From NCBI GenBank assembly GCA_022567815.1, contig JADFGI010000056.1, forward strand, positions 1-11,892: a stretch of DNA of 11,892 nt, given 5' to 3'. The stretch comes from Nitrospinota bacterium. GTDB taxonomy: Bacteria; Nitrospinota; Nitrospinia; Nitrospinales; VA-1. The translations under genes and the position numbers were made by a program. The notes below the pieces were generated by a model. That model saw only the letters and a program-made list of their open reading frames with translations. It ran no database searches and was not told where the DNA came from. Shown here piece by piece: positions 1-7,601 of the stretch; within the stretch, counting starts at the first letter, position 1; each line of letters starts with the position of its first letter.

Positions 1-41
1 ATTGAAAACAAGTCCGGGGAGGCGGAAATCTCATCATCCTG

Positions 42-2045
42 TTACGGCATTTCAGGTAACTCCGGTATTTCCGGCAGGGGACTGAGGTCCAACTCCTCTT
101 TCACCGCGACACTCATGGTTTCCAGGGATAATTCATCGGCCAGTCTTCCGGTGCGCACATCCACGGTTTCAAACTTGATTCCCGTAGGCACCGGAAACTT
201 GACCTTGTTTTTCCCCTGCAGAACCTTTTGCAGGAAAAATACCCAAATGGGCGCGGCGGCTCTCCCTCCCGTCAACCCCCGGCCCCTCTTATCCAGCATG
301 GGTTCGTTATTGTCGTAACCCACCCAGACGGAAACCGCAAAGTCTTTCGTCACGCCATTGAACCAGGCGTCTTTAAAATCGTTGGTGGTTCCGGTTTTTC
401 CGGCGGCGGGATGGCGAAACCCCATTCGGCGCACCCCTCGGGCGGTTCCTGCATCCACAACGCCCTTCATCATGTCCAGCAGAGGATAAATCACCTTCTG
501 TGGAAACCGCTGAATGCCCTGATAAAAATGCTCATAAAGCTGGTTGCCATGAAAGTCTTCAATCTTTTCGATGAAATACGGTTCATTATAAATTCCCAGG
601 TTGGCAATAACACTGTAGGCCGAGGCCATTTCCAGAGGAGAGATCCCGGACGTCCCCAAGGCAAGGGAGTAATTTTTCCCCAAAGGACTTTTAATGCCAA
701 ACCGGCGGGCGGTTTCGATGACCTTCTCCGGTCCCACCGCCTGCATGAGTTTCGCGGAAATCACGTTCAGGGATTTCATCAACGCCTTTTTAAGGATGAT
801 ATCCCCGGCAAACACTTTGCCAAAGTTTTTTGGTTCCCAGGGTTGCCCACCTGGAATATCTATGATAACCGGTTCATCCCTCACCACCGTGGCGGGGGAA
901 TAACCCAACTCCATCATAGCCGTCAAGTAAACAAATGGCTTGAAGGAAGATCCCGGAAGTCGATTGTTGGATATAGCCCGGTTGAACTGACTGTGAGAAT
1001 AACTTTTTCCGCCCATCATGGCGCGAACGGCTCCGCTCTTGTTTTCCACGCAAACCAAAGCCACCTGCAATGGCTCCTTGGATTCTCGTTTACTCATTTC
1101 TGCTTCCAGGGCTTCGAGGTGCGAGATGGCCGCTTTCTTGGCTAACAATTGCTGCCGGCTATCCAGAGTGGTGTATATCTTCAGGCCGCCGAAATGGACA
1201 AATTCCTTGCCGTAGTCCTTCTCCAATTTACGGATGACAAAGTCGACAAAATATAGATTGGGATTGGAATAACTTTTGGGCGCCAAAAGGTCCAGGCTGG
1301 AAAGCAGAGCTTGTACTTTTTCATCCGCCGTGATAAATCCTTCCTTCCACATTCGTTTCAAAACGAATCCAGCCCGGCTCAGGGCCCGGTCCAAGTTGTA
1401 AAACGGATTGGTATTATTTGGGGAATTGGGAAGTCCCGCCAATAACGCCGCCTGGAGGAGCGTCAGGTCTTGAGCGCGTTTGCCAAAGTAAACATCGGCG
1501 GCTTCCTCCACCCCATAAGCGCCACTGCCAAAATAAATCTGATTGCTGTAGGCTTCAAGAATCTGTTCCTTGGTAAACGTGGCTTCAAGTTGCAAAGCAA
1601 TCAAAAGTTCCTTGATTTTGCGGACAAAGTTTCTCTCGAACGAAAAAAACAGGTTTTTGGACAATTGCTGGGTGATGGTACTGCCGCCCTGAACCACGCG
1701 CTTGGCCCGAAAGTTCATATAAACCGCCCGCACCAGGCCGATATGGTCCAATCCCTGGTGATCGTAAAAATTGGAATCTTCAACAGAAATAATGGCGTTC
1801 AGAAAATGGGGAGAAATATCCTCTATGGAAACCGGGCGCCGTTCGCCGAGGACCTTGATCCTCTCTCCATCCGATGAATAGATTTCCGTCGGCAGGCTCA
1901 GGTTGATATTGGCCAGGTTTTCTGGAAGTTGGGGAAGGTCTTTGCTGAGGACAAAATAAACCCCCAGTCCGGAAACAACCGCTAAAAGGAAAACGCCATA
2001 CAAAAAGAAATAAAATTTTTCCAGCAAGGGACGGAATCTCGTCAA
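42..2045 (-). CDS. Class A penicillin-binding protein (bifunctional glycosyltransferase/transpeptidase, PBP1A-like)
   Basis: This 667-aa protein polymerises lipid II into glycan strands and cross-links the stem peptides at the outer face of the inner membrane. A short cytoplasmic N-terminus and one membrane helix (about residues 12-34) precede a GT51 domain. In it, EDSNFYDHQGLD (89-100) carries the catalytic Glu89, GGSTITQQL follows (120-128), and KIKELLIALQLE is at 143-154. The transpeptidase domain has SSFK (nucleophile Ser366, Lys369), SLN (425-427) and KTGT (550-553), so both activities look intact. The chain is shorter than E. coli PBP1A (about 850 aa), and the insert between the domains is small. 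The C-terminus is Pro/Glu-rich. The start is TTG: no internal Met occurs before residue 110, and a GGAG lies 7 nt upstream. It overlaps the stop of the upstream gene by 4 nt, suggesting translational coupling. I am certain of the family; the choice between pbpC-, mrcA- or pbpF-type names is not made here. Confidence 0.96.
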   Translation of the reverse strand: MTRFRPLLEKFYFFLYGVFLLAVVSGLGVYFVLSKDLPQLPENLANINLSLPTEIYSSDGERIKVLGERRPVSIEDISPHFLNAIISVEDSNFYDHQGLDHIGLVRAVYMNFRAKRVVQGGSTITQQLSKNLFFSFERNFVRKIKELLIALQLEATFTKEQILEAYSNQIYFGSGAYGVEEAADVYFGKRAQDLTLLQAALLAGLPNSPNNTNPFYNLDRALSRAGFVLKRMWKEGFITADEKVQALLSSLDLLAPKSYSNPNLYFVDFVIRKLEKDYGKEFVHFGGLKIYTTLDSRQQLLAKKAAISHLEALEAEMSKRESKEPLQVALVCVENKSGAVRAMMGGKSYSHSQFNRAISNNRLPGSSFKPFVYLTAMMELGYSPATVVRDEPVIIDIPGGQPWEPKNFGKVFAGDIILKKALMKSLNVISAKLMQAVGPEKVIETARRFGIKSPLGKNYSLALGTSGISPLEMASAYSVIANLGIYNEPYFIEKIEDFHGNQLYEHFYQGIQRFPQKVIYPLLDMMKGVVDAGTARGVRRMGFRHPAAGKTGTTNDFKDAWFNGVTKDFAVSVWVGYDNNEPMLDKRGRGLTGGRAAAPIWVFFLQKVLQGKNKVKFPVPTGIKFETVDVRTGRLADELSLETMSVAVKEELDLSPLPEIPELPEMP

Positions 2046-2947
2046 AACGTTTCTCCGGAAGGGATCACCAGGGAGTCCAATTCCCCGGCCAAATCGTCAC
2101 CCTCCGTCTTTTCGATTTGCGACAGCATGTTGTAGGCCACTTCCAGGGGAACCGAAATCAGCAGGACACCGGTATAATAATCGGTGTTGTATTCAATCCC
2201 AAAGACCATATGGTTTCGGGACTGGGAAATTTGATCTGAAACTCCTATCCGGGTGACGTGATAATCTTTCTCAAGAAACCATCGGGGTTCCGGAAAGACG
2301 GCCTTTTGGGTTTCGGGATCAAGCGTTTCTACAATCGACACAACCTGGTCTCTGGAGAAAATGCGCTCTTTTTGAAATCCCATCTCCTCCAACCGGCCCC
2401 GCTTGATAGTGCGTGTGGACTGCACTTCAAACAGGATGTCCACGGAGAGGAATATTTCCCGGATGGGGATCCCCTGAAGATCGAGAAAACCAATGGTGAT
2501 CCAAGGGCCGAACCGTTTCAGAAAAACCCGCTGCCAGTTTTTTTCCGCATCGATTTGCAGTAACTCATAAGGGGAAACGATGCGCTTGGACCAAGGGCCG
2601 GGAAAATCGAAATATAATTCAAGAAACTTTTTTCTGGTTACAAGGAGAGGAAAACCGGGTTCTAATTTTTCAAACAGATCGTTGAAGGTTTGCAGGGATT
2701 CAGCGGAATTTTCCTGTAAATCCAATCCCGATCGAATGGATTGAATCTTGGCTTGCGCGACCAGGGCTTCACGGTCGCGTTCCCAAATTCTGCCCAACTG
2801 CGGCCGTTTATGGTTCTGCCATTTGAGGTAATACCCCACACCGCGCTCGAAAATTTTCCCATAAAACTCCAACGCTCCTCCCCCGATAAGGAGGAAAAGC
2901 AGAACCACTCCTTGCCATTGCCTCATAACACCGGCGGATTTCACCAA
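2042..2947 (-). CDS. Hypothetical membrane-anchored protein, coupled to the PBP gene
   Basis: I do not recognise this family. The 301-aa product has one hydrophobic segment near the N-terminus (about residues 11-27, VVLLFLLIGGG). The long remainder is mixed alpha/beta, without Cys pairs or obvious catalytic motifs, and probably lies in the periplasm. Its last codons overlap the TTG start of the class A PBP by 4 nt, so the two are almost certainly co-transcribed and translationally coupled. A role with the PBP in wall synthesis is an inference from position only. The start is uncertain. TTG at 2947 (used here) has a GAGAG 7 nt upstream; GTG at 2944 or ATG at 2926 (giving MRQWQGVV...) are alternatives that keep the membrane anchor. 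Confidence 0.82.
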   Translation of the reverse strand: MVKSAGVMRQWQGVVLLFLLIGGGALEFYGKIFERGVGYYLKWQNHKRPQLGRIWERDREALVAQAKIQSIRSGLDLQENSAESLQTFNDLFEKLEPGFPLLVTRKKFLELYFDFPGPWSKRIVSPYELLQIDAEKNWQRVFLKRFGPWITIGFLDLQGIPIREIFLSVDILFEVQSTRTIKRGRLEEMGFQKERIFSRDQVVSIVETLDPETQKAVFPEPRWFLEKDYHVTRIGVSDQISQSRNHMVFGIEYNTDYYTGVLLISVPLEVAYNMLSQIEKTEGDDLAGELDSLVIPSGETF

Positions 2948-2968
2948 ATATTATCTCTCAGTTGATTT

Positions 2969-3110
2969 CCCCGTTACACGGGGAGGAAACTTTAGGCTCC
3001 GCTCACTTTACCCCTACGGGGCATGAAGGCAAAGGTCGAATATCACACGCTCGCGAGCCCCGAAAAAACGTCGCACGGCGTGAGCAAACCCGCCCTCAGC
3101 GGAGGAGCCA
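2969..3110 (-). repeat. Dispersed mini-hairpin repeat, copy 1
   Basis: Read on the minus strand, this copy runs in the sense direction just after the stop of the XRE regulator. It contains GGGTTTGCTCA, a T-run, then an arm ending in the hairpin CCCCGT-GTA-ACGGGG (2969-2983). A second CCCC-GTA-GGGG hairpin lies at 3011-3021 and a self-complementary GCTCGCGAGC at 3049-3058. The last 36 nt match 7540-7575 at 33 of 36 positions by eye. About 40 nt, including the 3011-3021 hairpin, appear inserted between the two halves of the central stem compared with the other copies. Confidence 0.85.
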
Positions 3111-3144
3111 CACGGACAACCGATTATCACTTCTTTTTTGAAAG

Positions 3145-3648
3145 TTATTTACCGGTTTTTTTTTGATTGGTTTTCTTTTTATTCGCCCTCTTTTTGGCAA
3201 CCGTCCTGGAATTCGTTCCGGTTTTATCCAACGATTTCCCTAAATTATCCAGGCATTCTTTCTGCAACCCCGCGTCCATTTTTCGAAAAATAGACAATAA
3301 CTTCCTTTCAGAATTGTTGATCGTCAGCAATTCTTGTTTGGTGGGGTTTTTCAAATTGATCTGGCCCGTACCAAAGTGGACCATCCTGACCTCGGGAGGT
3401 GCGGAACTTTTAGTCAGGGTCTTAACAGGGGAAATCAAACTTTTCCCGACCGAAACGGTCAGAAGATGTTCCAGAGACAGGTTTCCCAATTTGGCAATTT
3501 TGACGAGAACGGAAACCGGGGCATCCCTTTCACCCGCTTCATACCTGACATAGGTTCGAAAACCTACCTTCAGAATTTCCGACATCATCGACTGGGTACA
3601 CCGTAGTTCCTTACGAATGGTCTTCAAATTTTTAGCCAGTATTGACAT
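3145..3648 (-). CDS. XRE-family helix-turn-helix regulator with lysine-rich tail
   Basis: This is a predicted cytoplasmic DNA-binding regulator of 167 aa. Residues about 6-64 form a Cro/C1-type HTH: LKTIRKELRCTQSMMSEIL is followed by TYVRYEAGERDAP, the usual recognition-helix and 'YExGxR' region, and then VLVKIAKLGNLSLEHLL. The middle (about 70-145) has no recognised domain, but 111-142 looks helical. The last 20 residues are almost all Lys, Arg, Asn, Thr and Gln, a disordered histone-H1-like basic tail that could add non-specific DNA binding. The ATG start has AGGAG 8 nt upstream. The target is unknown; it sits alone between hemB and a dispersed repeat. Phage origin is possible but nothing nearby supports it. 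Confidence 0.85.
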   Translation of the reverse strand: MSILAKNLKTIRKELRCTQSMMSEILKVGFRTYVRYEAGERDAPVSVLVKIAKLGNLSLEHLLTVSVGKSLISPVKTLTKSSAPPEVRMVHFGTGQINLKNPTKQELLTINNSERKLLSIFRKMDAGLQKECLDNLGKSLDKTGTNSRTVAKKRANKKKTNQKKTGK

Positions 3649-3793
3649 CCAAACTTCTCCTTCTCCAAGAAATGAGTCTATTTTTGCCTATTATAAGCAA
3701 AGCCTACTTTCAATTTCAAATGATTATTTTCAAATATGAAGAGTTCCCGGTATTTTATCAGCTTTATATTTTGCAGGAGAACCTAGTCAGGGA

Positions 3794-4768
3794 TCAATCG
3801 TTAAGAATTTTTGCCGCTTCCCTGGCAAAATAGGTCAAGATCATCTGCGCCCCGGCGCGTTTGATGCTCAATAAAATTTCCATCATGACCCGTTCGCCAT
3901 CCACCCAGCCCCTTTCAGCGGCGGCTTTGACCATGGCATATTCCCCGCTCACGCTGTAGGCGGCCACAGGGACCTGTACCTCCTGCCGAACCCGACGAAT
4001 GATATCCAGATAGGAAAGCGCGGGCTTGACCATGACCATATCCGCCCCCTCTTCAATATCCTGAAAAACTTCGCGCAGGCTTTCGTCGGTGTTTCCGGGG
4101 TCCATCTGATAAGAACAGCGGTCGCCAAATTTTGGCGAAGAATCCGCGGCTTCCCGGAAGGGACCATAAAACCCTGAAGCATATTTGGCGGCGTAGGAAA
4201 GAATGATTGTGTCTTCATGGCCTGTTTCGTCCAGAGTCTTGCGGATGGCTTGCACCCTTCCATCCATCATGTCAGAAGGGGCAACAATGTCCGCTCCTGC
4301 CCTGGCATGGGTCTCGGCCATCTTCGATAACAATTCCAGGGTTGCATCATTCAGGATTTTATGTCCCTCAACCAAACCGCAATGACCGTGGTCGGTATAT
4401 TCGTCAATACACACATCGGTGATAACAATCATGTCGGGAAAGGACGATTTGATTTCCCGCACCGCTCGCTGGACGATTCCATCGGGATTATAGGCTTCAG
4501 AGCCGCGGGCGTCCTTTTTATCCGGAATGCCAAATAAAATGACGGCGGGAATCCCCAGACTTTGACTTTCCCTGACATCTTTGAGAAGTTCATCGATAGA
4601 ACACCGGTTGATCCCCGGCATGGACGAAATTTGCCGTCGAACTCCCTGGCCCTCACAAACAAACATCGGTTCGATCAAGTCATCCACGGAGAGGCTGGTT
4701 TCCCGAACCATCCGCAAAATTCCTGCATTGGCTCTTAGTCTTCTATATCGATGCACTGGAAAGGACAT
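3794..4768 (-). CDS. hemB: Delta-aminolevulinic acid dehydratase (porphobilinogen synthase)
   Basis: HemB condenses two 5-aminolevulinates to porphobilinogen in cytoplasmic tetrapyrrole (heme, siroheme, cobalamin) synthesis. The 324-aa length is standard. The two Schiff-base lysines are Lys195 in SYAAKYASGFYGPFR and Lys248 in MVKPALSYLDI. The metal loop TDVCIDEYTDHGHCG (117-131) has Cys120, Asp122 and Cys130 where the E. coli-type enzyme has three Cys, so it is neither the full three-Cys zinc type nor the Asp-rich magnesium type. The start is ATG with an AGGA about 10 nt upstream. It stands alone here with no other heme gene adjacent, and a 145-nt gap separates it from the downstream XRE gene. 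Confidence 0.98.
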   Translation of the reverse strand: MSFPVHRYRRLRANAGILRMVRETSLSVDDLIEPMFVCEGQGVRRQISSMPGINRCSIDELLKDVRESQSLGIPAVILFGIPDKKDARGSEAYNPDGIVQRAVREIKSSFPDMIVITDVCIDEYTDHGHCGLVEGHKILNDATLELLSKMAETHARAGADIVAPSDMMDGRVQAIRKTLDETGHEDTIILSYAAKYASGFYGPFREAADSSPKFGDRCSYQMDPGNTDESLREVFQDIEEGADMVMVKPALSYLDIIRRVRQEVQVPVAAYSVSGEYAMVKAAAERGWVDGERVMMEILLSIKRAGAQMILTYFAREAAKILND

Positions 4769-5227
4769 AAAAAGCGTTCCTAAAATTTAATATTTTCGGG
4801 TGATTTCAGAACTTGTTTTTTGATTAGGTCCAAGCGTAGCAAACCGATTAAGATTATCACAGTATTTCGCCAACCTTCAACTTATTGAATTTTTGGGTAA
4901 TTTTAACGGTGTTCATTGGGAAAAATTTGCCCCGCCTACAGTTTTATGTAACCACCCCGAGTTTGTTTGCCCTCTGATGTCTGTGCAACTATTTTTGTCA
5001 CCGGTGTTGAATTTTTGACACAATAATTTGAATTTAAACACCAAAGCCGTAGTTTATTTGACTCTATCAAAAATCCGCAAACCCGGAAACCATTTAACTT
5101 AATAGCCTTGATCCATTTGGCGAGGCCCATCAAAAAATGGCACAAGTTTTGCTCCATAACTTATTGTTTTTCAAAGTTTTGTTAATTAGACGGGCAACCG
5201 ATCAATCTTTTTTGGGAGAATGGAGTC
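4769..5227. other. Divergent intergenic region
   Basis: This 459-nt AT-rich gap separates hemB (minus) from the acidic hypothetical gene (plus) and should contain both promoters. I could not assign a convincing -35/-10 pair to either. A minus-strand frame from 5157 to 4936 stays open for 73 codons but lacks a ribosome binding site and family resemblance. No riboswitch or strong hairpin was recognised. Confidence 0.5.
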
Positions 5228-5617
5228 ATGGACCCTTTTGATTCTCATTTAGATGAAGCATATGAACATCTCAACAAGGCGATCATGAAAGCGATCGTAT
5301 CCTCTGAAGGTGTCAGGAATGTACTGACCGGGTTTAAAGAAAAAGATATGATCAATCATCTTTCGGTTCTGAATTTGATCCTCAGCCTGGAAGAACTTTC
5401 GGATATGGTTTTTGCCGATGAGGATTCCAGTGATTATGAATCGGTGATAGAGGACTTGGGGACTGAGAAACCGGGAAAATCACCAGAAATGGAAGCAACC
5501 AATCCTTTTAAAATTGACGGGCAAAATTTAACACCCAATGAAATTCTCTTTGAAAAATTTTTCCAGAAAAAATTTAGTGCTCAAGAGTGGCTCAAAAAAG
5601 CAAAAATCAAACAGTAA
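5228..5617 (+). CDS. Small acidic hypothetical protein
   Basis: I do not recognise this family. It is a 129-aa soluble protein with no signal peptide, Cys or metal motif. The N-terminal half (about 5-65) looks all-helical (AYEHLNKAIMKAIV, NHLSVLNLILSLEELSDMVF). It is followed by an acidic Asp/Glu/Ser linker, and then a basic amphipathic tail (FEKFFQKKFSAQEWLKKAKIKQ region, 108-129). The ATG start has GGGAG 9 nt upstream. It is the only plus-strand gene in the left two-thirds of the window, is monocistronic, and is divergent from hemB. The charge separation suggests a protein-binding role, but no function is assigned. Confidence 0.8.
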   Translation: MDPFDSHLDEAYEHLNKAIMKAIVSSEGVRNVLTGFKEKDMINHLSVLNLILSLEELSDMVFADEDSSDYESVIEDLGTEKPGKSPEMEATNPFKIDGQNLTPNEILFEKFFQKKFSAQEWLKKAKIKQ

Positions 5618-5876
5618 GCTTAAGGGCGGCTTAAAAAAAATCGGCATTTTACTTCCGCCCTGATTCTTTACTACTGGAAAAATGACCGAAGCCGCTCCCT
5701 CCTATTTTGGCCTTGAATGATGCAGAAGGGAAGCAAACCCCCGGCATCCGTAAAACTCCCTTTAGCCCACCTCCCCAGAAAATTACTTCTTAAGGGGCCC
5801 TCAAAAAATTCAATCTGGACTATGAGCCAACCACTTGTAAGGGATTGGCGATTGCAAAGGCCAGAAAATATCCAAT
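5618..5876. other. Convergent intergenic region with possible long-loop hairpin
   Basis: This gap lies between the 3' ends of two convergent genes. AGGGCGG at 5623-5629 can pair with CCGCCCT at 5655-5661 across a 25-nt A-rich loop just after the plus-strand stop. It may act in termination, although no T-tract follows. Nothing else recognisable was seen. Confidence 0.35.
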
Positions 5877-6065
5877 TTAAGATGTACTCTTAAAAATTTT
5901 GGAATCGCAGGATATATATTTAATCTGTTTTAGAGGAATCACAATGATCTCCTCAGCGGTGGTGATTTCGAATAATTCCAAATCGTCGCTGAAACCATGC
6001 TTTTCCGTATGTTCACATTCCATTTCCTGATTATCGACAAACACCACCTTCAACCTATACTGCAT
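5877..6065 (-). CDS. Small beta-rich hypothetical protein (62 aa)
   Basis: This is a likely real short gene: its ATG has AAGGAG 5 nt upstream. The sequence reads as beta strands (QYRLKVVFVDNQEMEC, LELFEITTAEEIIVIPLKQIKYISC), giving a small Sm-like or PilZ-like barrel pattern often seen in 60-70-aa conserved hypothetical proteins. Two Cys lie at about residues 17 and 53. It follows the radical SAM gene on the same strand, 153 nt downstream, across a dispersed repeat, so co-transcription is possible but not shown. The function is unknown. Confidence 0.72.
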   Translation of the reverse strand: MQYRLKVVFVDNQEMECEHTEKHGFSDDLELFEITTAEEIIVIPLKQIKYISCDSKIFKSTS

Positions 6066-6127
6066 ACCTTCTCCTTTTCCAATTTTAGGGCGCCTAAAAG
6101 AAATAAAACAAAGGGAGTCCGCAGACC

Positions 6128-6218
6128 CAGCTACGCGGCGAGGAGATATGTGACGAAACAGGTTTCAGTCAGCCATAAATCCATCGTATGTAAATATTGG
6201 GTCCAGCCCCCAGGCTGG
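6128..6218 (-). repeat. Dispersed mini-hairpin repeat, copy 2
   Basis: On the minus strand this begins at the nucleotide after the radical SAM stop with the hairpin CCAGCC-TGGG-GGCTGG (6203-6218). The next 46 nt (6207-6162) align without gaps to 11289-11334 at 38 of 46 positions by eye. The far end has the GCGTAGC heptamer (6130-6136, minus strand). The string of CCCC/GGGG hairpins found in the other copies is missing. Confidence 0.8.
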
Positions 6219-7421
6219 TTAATTCGGGGAAGCCGTCATTTCAAATTTCTTTGAAAGGGGATTACCCAGATAATCTTCCACATAGTTTTTCAGATATCCC
6301 TTTTCATACAATTTCCTGTTGGAAAGGCCGGAGTTTACTTTGTTCAGGACTTTGAACGTACACCGGGGAAACCTGGCCTTGAAATCATCAAAACTTTCTC
6401 CCGCGATATCCATTTCCACGTCGGAAGACTTTTCCAAAATCACCTTGGGCAAATATATTCTGGTTTGGTTGGTGATGCGTTGGGACACATCGCTGAAGGT
6501 GAGCAAGGTACTGCAATTGGAATCACCGCCGAGTGTGGCGTTAGGCACATAAAGATACCTTGCGCGATTGCGGCGAAACATGGTTAGAATTCTGTGAACA
6601 TTTCCCGCCATCACAACGGTATCTTTTTTTTCCAATTCGCAGGCATCAAACGTTTTAATGATTTTATTCCGATTCAAAAAGGAGGTGATATCCGATTCCG
6701 TATGAATCATCATGGTATTTGGAAGATTGTAATCATAAATTTTCCGGGCTTCGTCGGCAAGGAATTTTTTACCAAATCGCATCAGGGCGGTCGTATCAGG
6801 GTCAATATATTTCAACGGAGTCAGGCACCCCATCCACAACAAAACCTTGGGATTGATCCGGGAAATCCGGCGGGCGTCCTCTGACATGGTGTCGGGTCCA
6901 AAGGAATAAAAATTAGCCGAGGTCACGGCAGGACCGTCCAATATTTGCAAGACCTGTTCCTTGCTGGGTCCGTTGGGCATCAGCTTTTTCCGGGCTTCCC
7001 CAAGGGTTATCACCGACAGTTCAAAATTGATTCTTCCGGGATGCCTTTCGGCCAACTTGTTGATACGCTCCGGGTTGGCATAGCCCACGGTGAACATGGT
7101 GATATTCTTGTCCGTGTTATCAAGGAATTCCTCAATCCAATCGAGAGCCTTTGGATGAAGCGGCAGGTCGGTCCATTCCATATACTCATTGCCACCCAGG
7201 ACCCAGGATTCATCCTTGCGGGTGGGAATTTTCTTGATCTCATTAAAGATGAAATCCCAATCTTCCTGAGTGGTGAGCGGGGTCTCATAGGTTTTACGGT
7301 AGCTGTGGTCCTTTTCATAACAGAAGGTGCATTTCACCGGACAGGTTTTCCCTAGACTCAGAGGGATTTTCCGTTCCCGGATTTCGGCTCGCAAAACGTT
7401 ATGAAGAAATTCTTTATCCAT
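6219..7421 (-). CDS. Radical SAM protein, family unassigned (DUF512-like C-terminus possible)
   Basis: This 400-aa cytoplasmic radical SAM enzyme has the 4Fe-4S ligating motif CPVKCTFC (Cys27, Cys31, Cys34). GGNEYMEW (about 77-84) resembles the SAM-binding GGE-type segment. The second half contains VVMAGNVHRIL followed by YLYVPNATLGGDSNCS, about residues 271-309. This recalls the C-terminal part of DUF512-type radical SAM proteins, though I cannot confirm membership. No extra CxxC clusters suggest a SPASM domain. The ATG start has AAGGA about 10 nt upstream. The neighbours, a TPR-like small protein upstream and a 62-aa protein downstream, do not reveal a substrate. The stop codon directly abuts a dispersed hairpin repeat. 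Confidence 0.88.
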   Translation of the reverse strand: MDKEFLHNVLRAEIRERKIPLSLGKTCPVKCTFCYEKDHSYRKTYETPLTTQEDWDFIFNEIKKIPTRKDESWVLGGNEYMEWTDLPLHPKALDWIEEFLDNTDKNITMFTVGYANPERINKLAERHPGRINFELSVITLGEARKKLMPNGPSKEQVLQILDGPAVTSANFYSFGPDTMSEDARRISRINPKVLLWMGCLTPLKYIDPDTTALMRFGKKFLADEARKIYDYNLPNTMMIHTESDITSFLNRNKIIKTFDACELEKKDTVVMAGNVHRILTMFRRNRARYLYVPNATLGGDSNCSTLLTFSDVSQRITNQTRIYLPKVILEKSSDVEMDIAGESFDDFKARFPRCTFKVLNKVNSGLSNRKLYEKGYLKNYVEDYLGNPLSKKFEMTASPN

Positions 7422-7456
7422 CCGTCATTTTTCCTTATTCGAGTACCAATCAATGA

Positions 7457-7601
7457 CCCCGCGCCAGCGTGACGCTGTTTCTCCACGGAGGGTGGGTTTG
7501 CTCATGCTTAAACGTTTTTTTGGGGCTGGTGAGCGTAGCGAACGTAGCCTAGAGTTTCCTCCCCGTGTAACGGGGTTCCTCCCCACGCAGTGGGGCGGGG
7601 G
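7457..7601 (+). repeat. Dispersed mini-hairpin repeat, copy 3
   Basis: This lies between the stop of the TPR-like gene and the start of the radical SAM gene, oriented opposite to both. In order it has CAGCG-TGA-CGCTG (7465-7477), then GGGTTTGCTCA (7494-7504). A compound stem follows with GGCT (7524-7527) and AGCC (7546-7549) around GT-GA-GC-GTA-GC-GA-AC. It ends with CCCCGT-GTA-ACGGGG (7561-7575) and CCCCAC-GCA-GTGGGG (7581-7595). It shares 19 nt with the birA 3' end around the CAGCGTGACGCTG hairpin. Confidence 0.87.

Noticed and set aside
228..1145. 305-codon open frame antisense to the PBP gene
   Set aside because: The opposite strand encodes an intact class A PBP with all catalytic motifs; the antisense product has no recognisable fold or ribosome binding site.
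4839..4845. Isolated GCGTAGC heptamer upstream of hemB
   Set aside because: No other repeat module adjoins it; a single heptamer is expected by chance.
4936..5157. 73-codon minus-strand frame upstream of hemB
   Set aside because: No Shine-Dalgarno sequence before the ATG and no family-like pattern; probably chance in an intergenic region.
5796..5880. About 27 open codons on the plus strand ending in a Lys/Ala-rich stretch (CKGLAIAKARKYPI)
   Set aside because: It looks slightly protein-like but is too short, has no start signal and overlaps the end of the 62-aa gene; a gene remnant cannot be shown.
7457..7601. Possible CRISPR array or riboswitch in the hairpin-rich stretch
   Set aside because: Hairpins are directly adjacent, differ in sequence and have no regular spacers; the same elements occur at gene 3' ends in both orientations, unlike a leader riboswitch.
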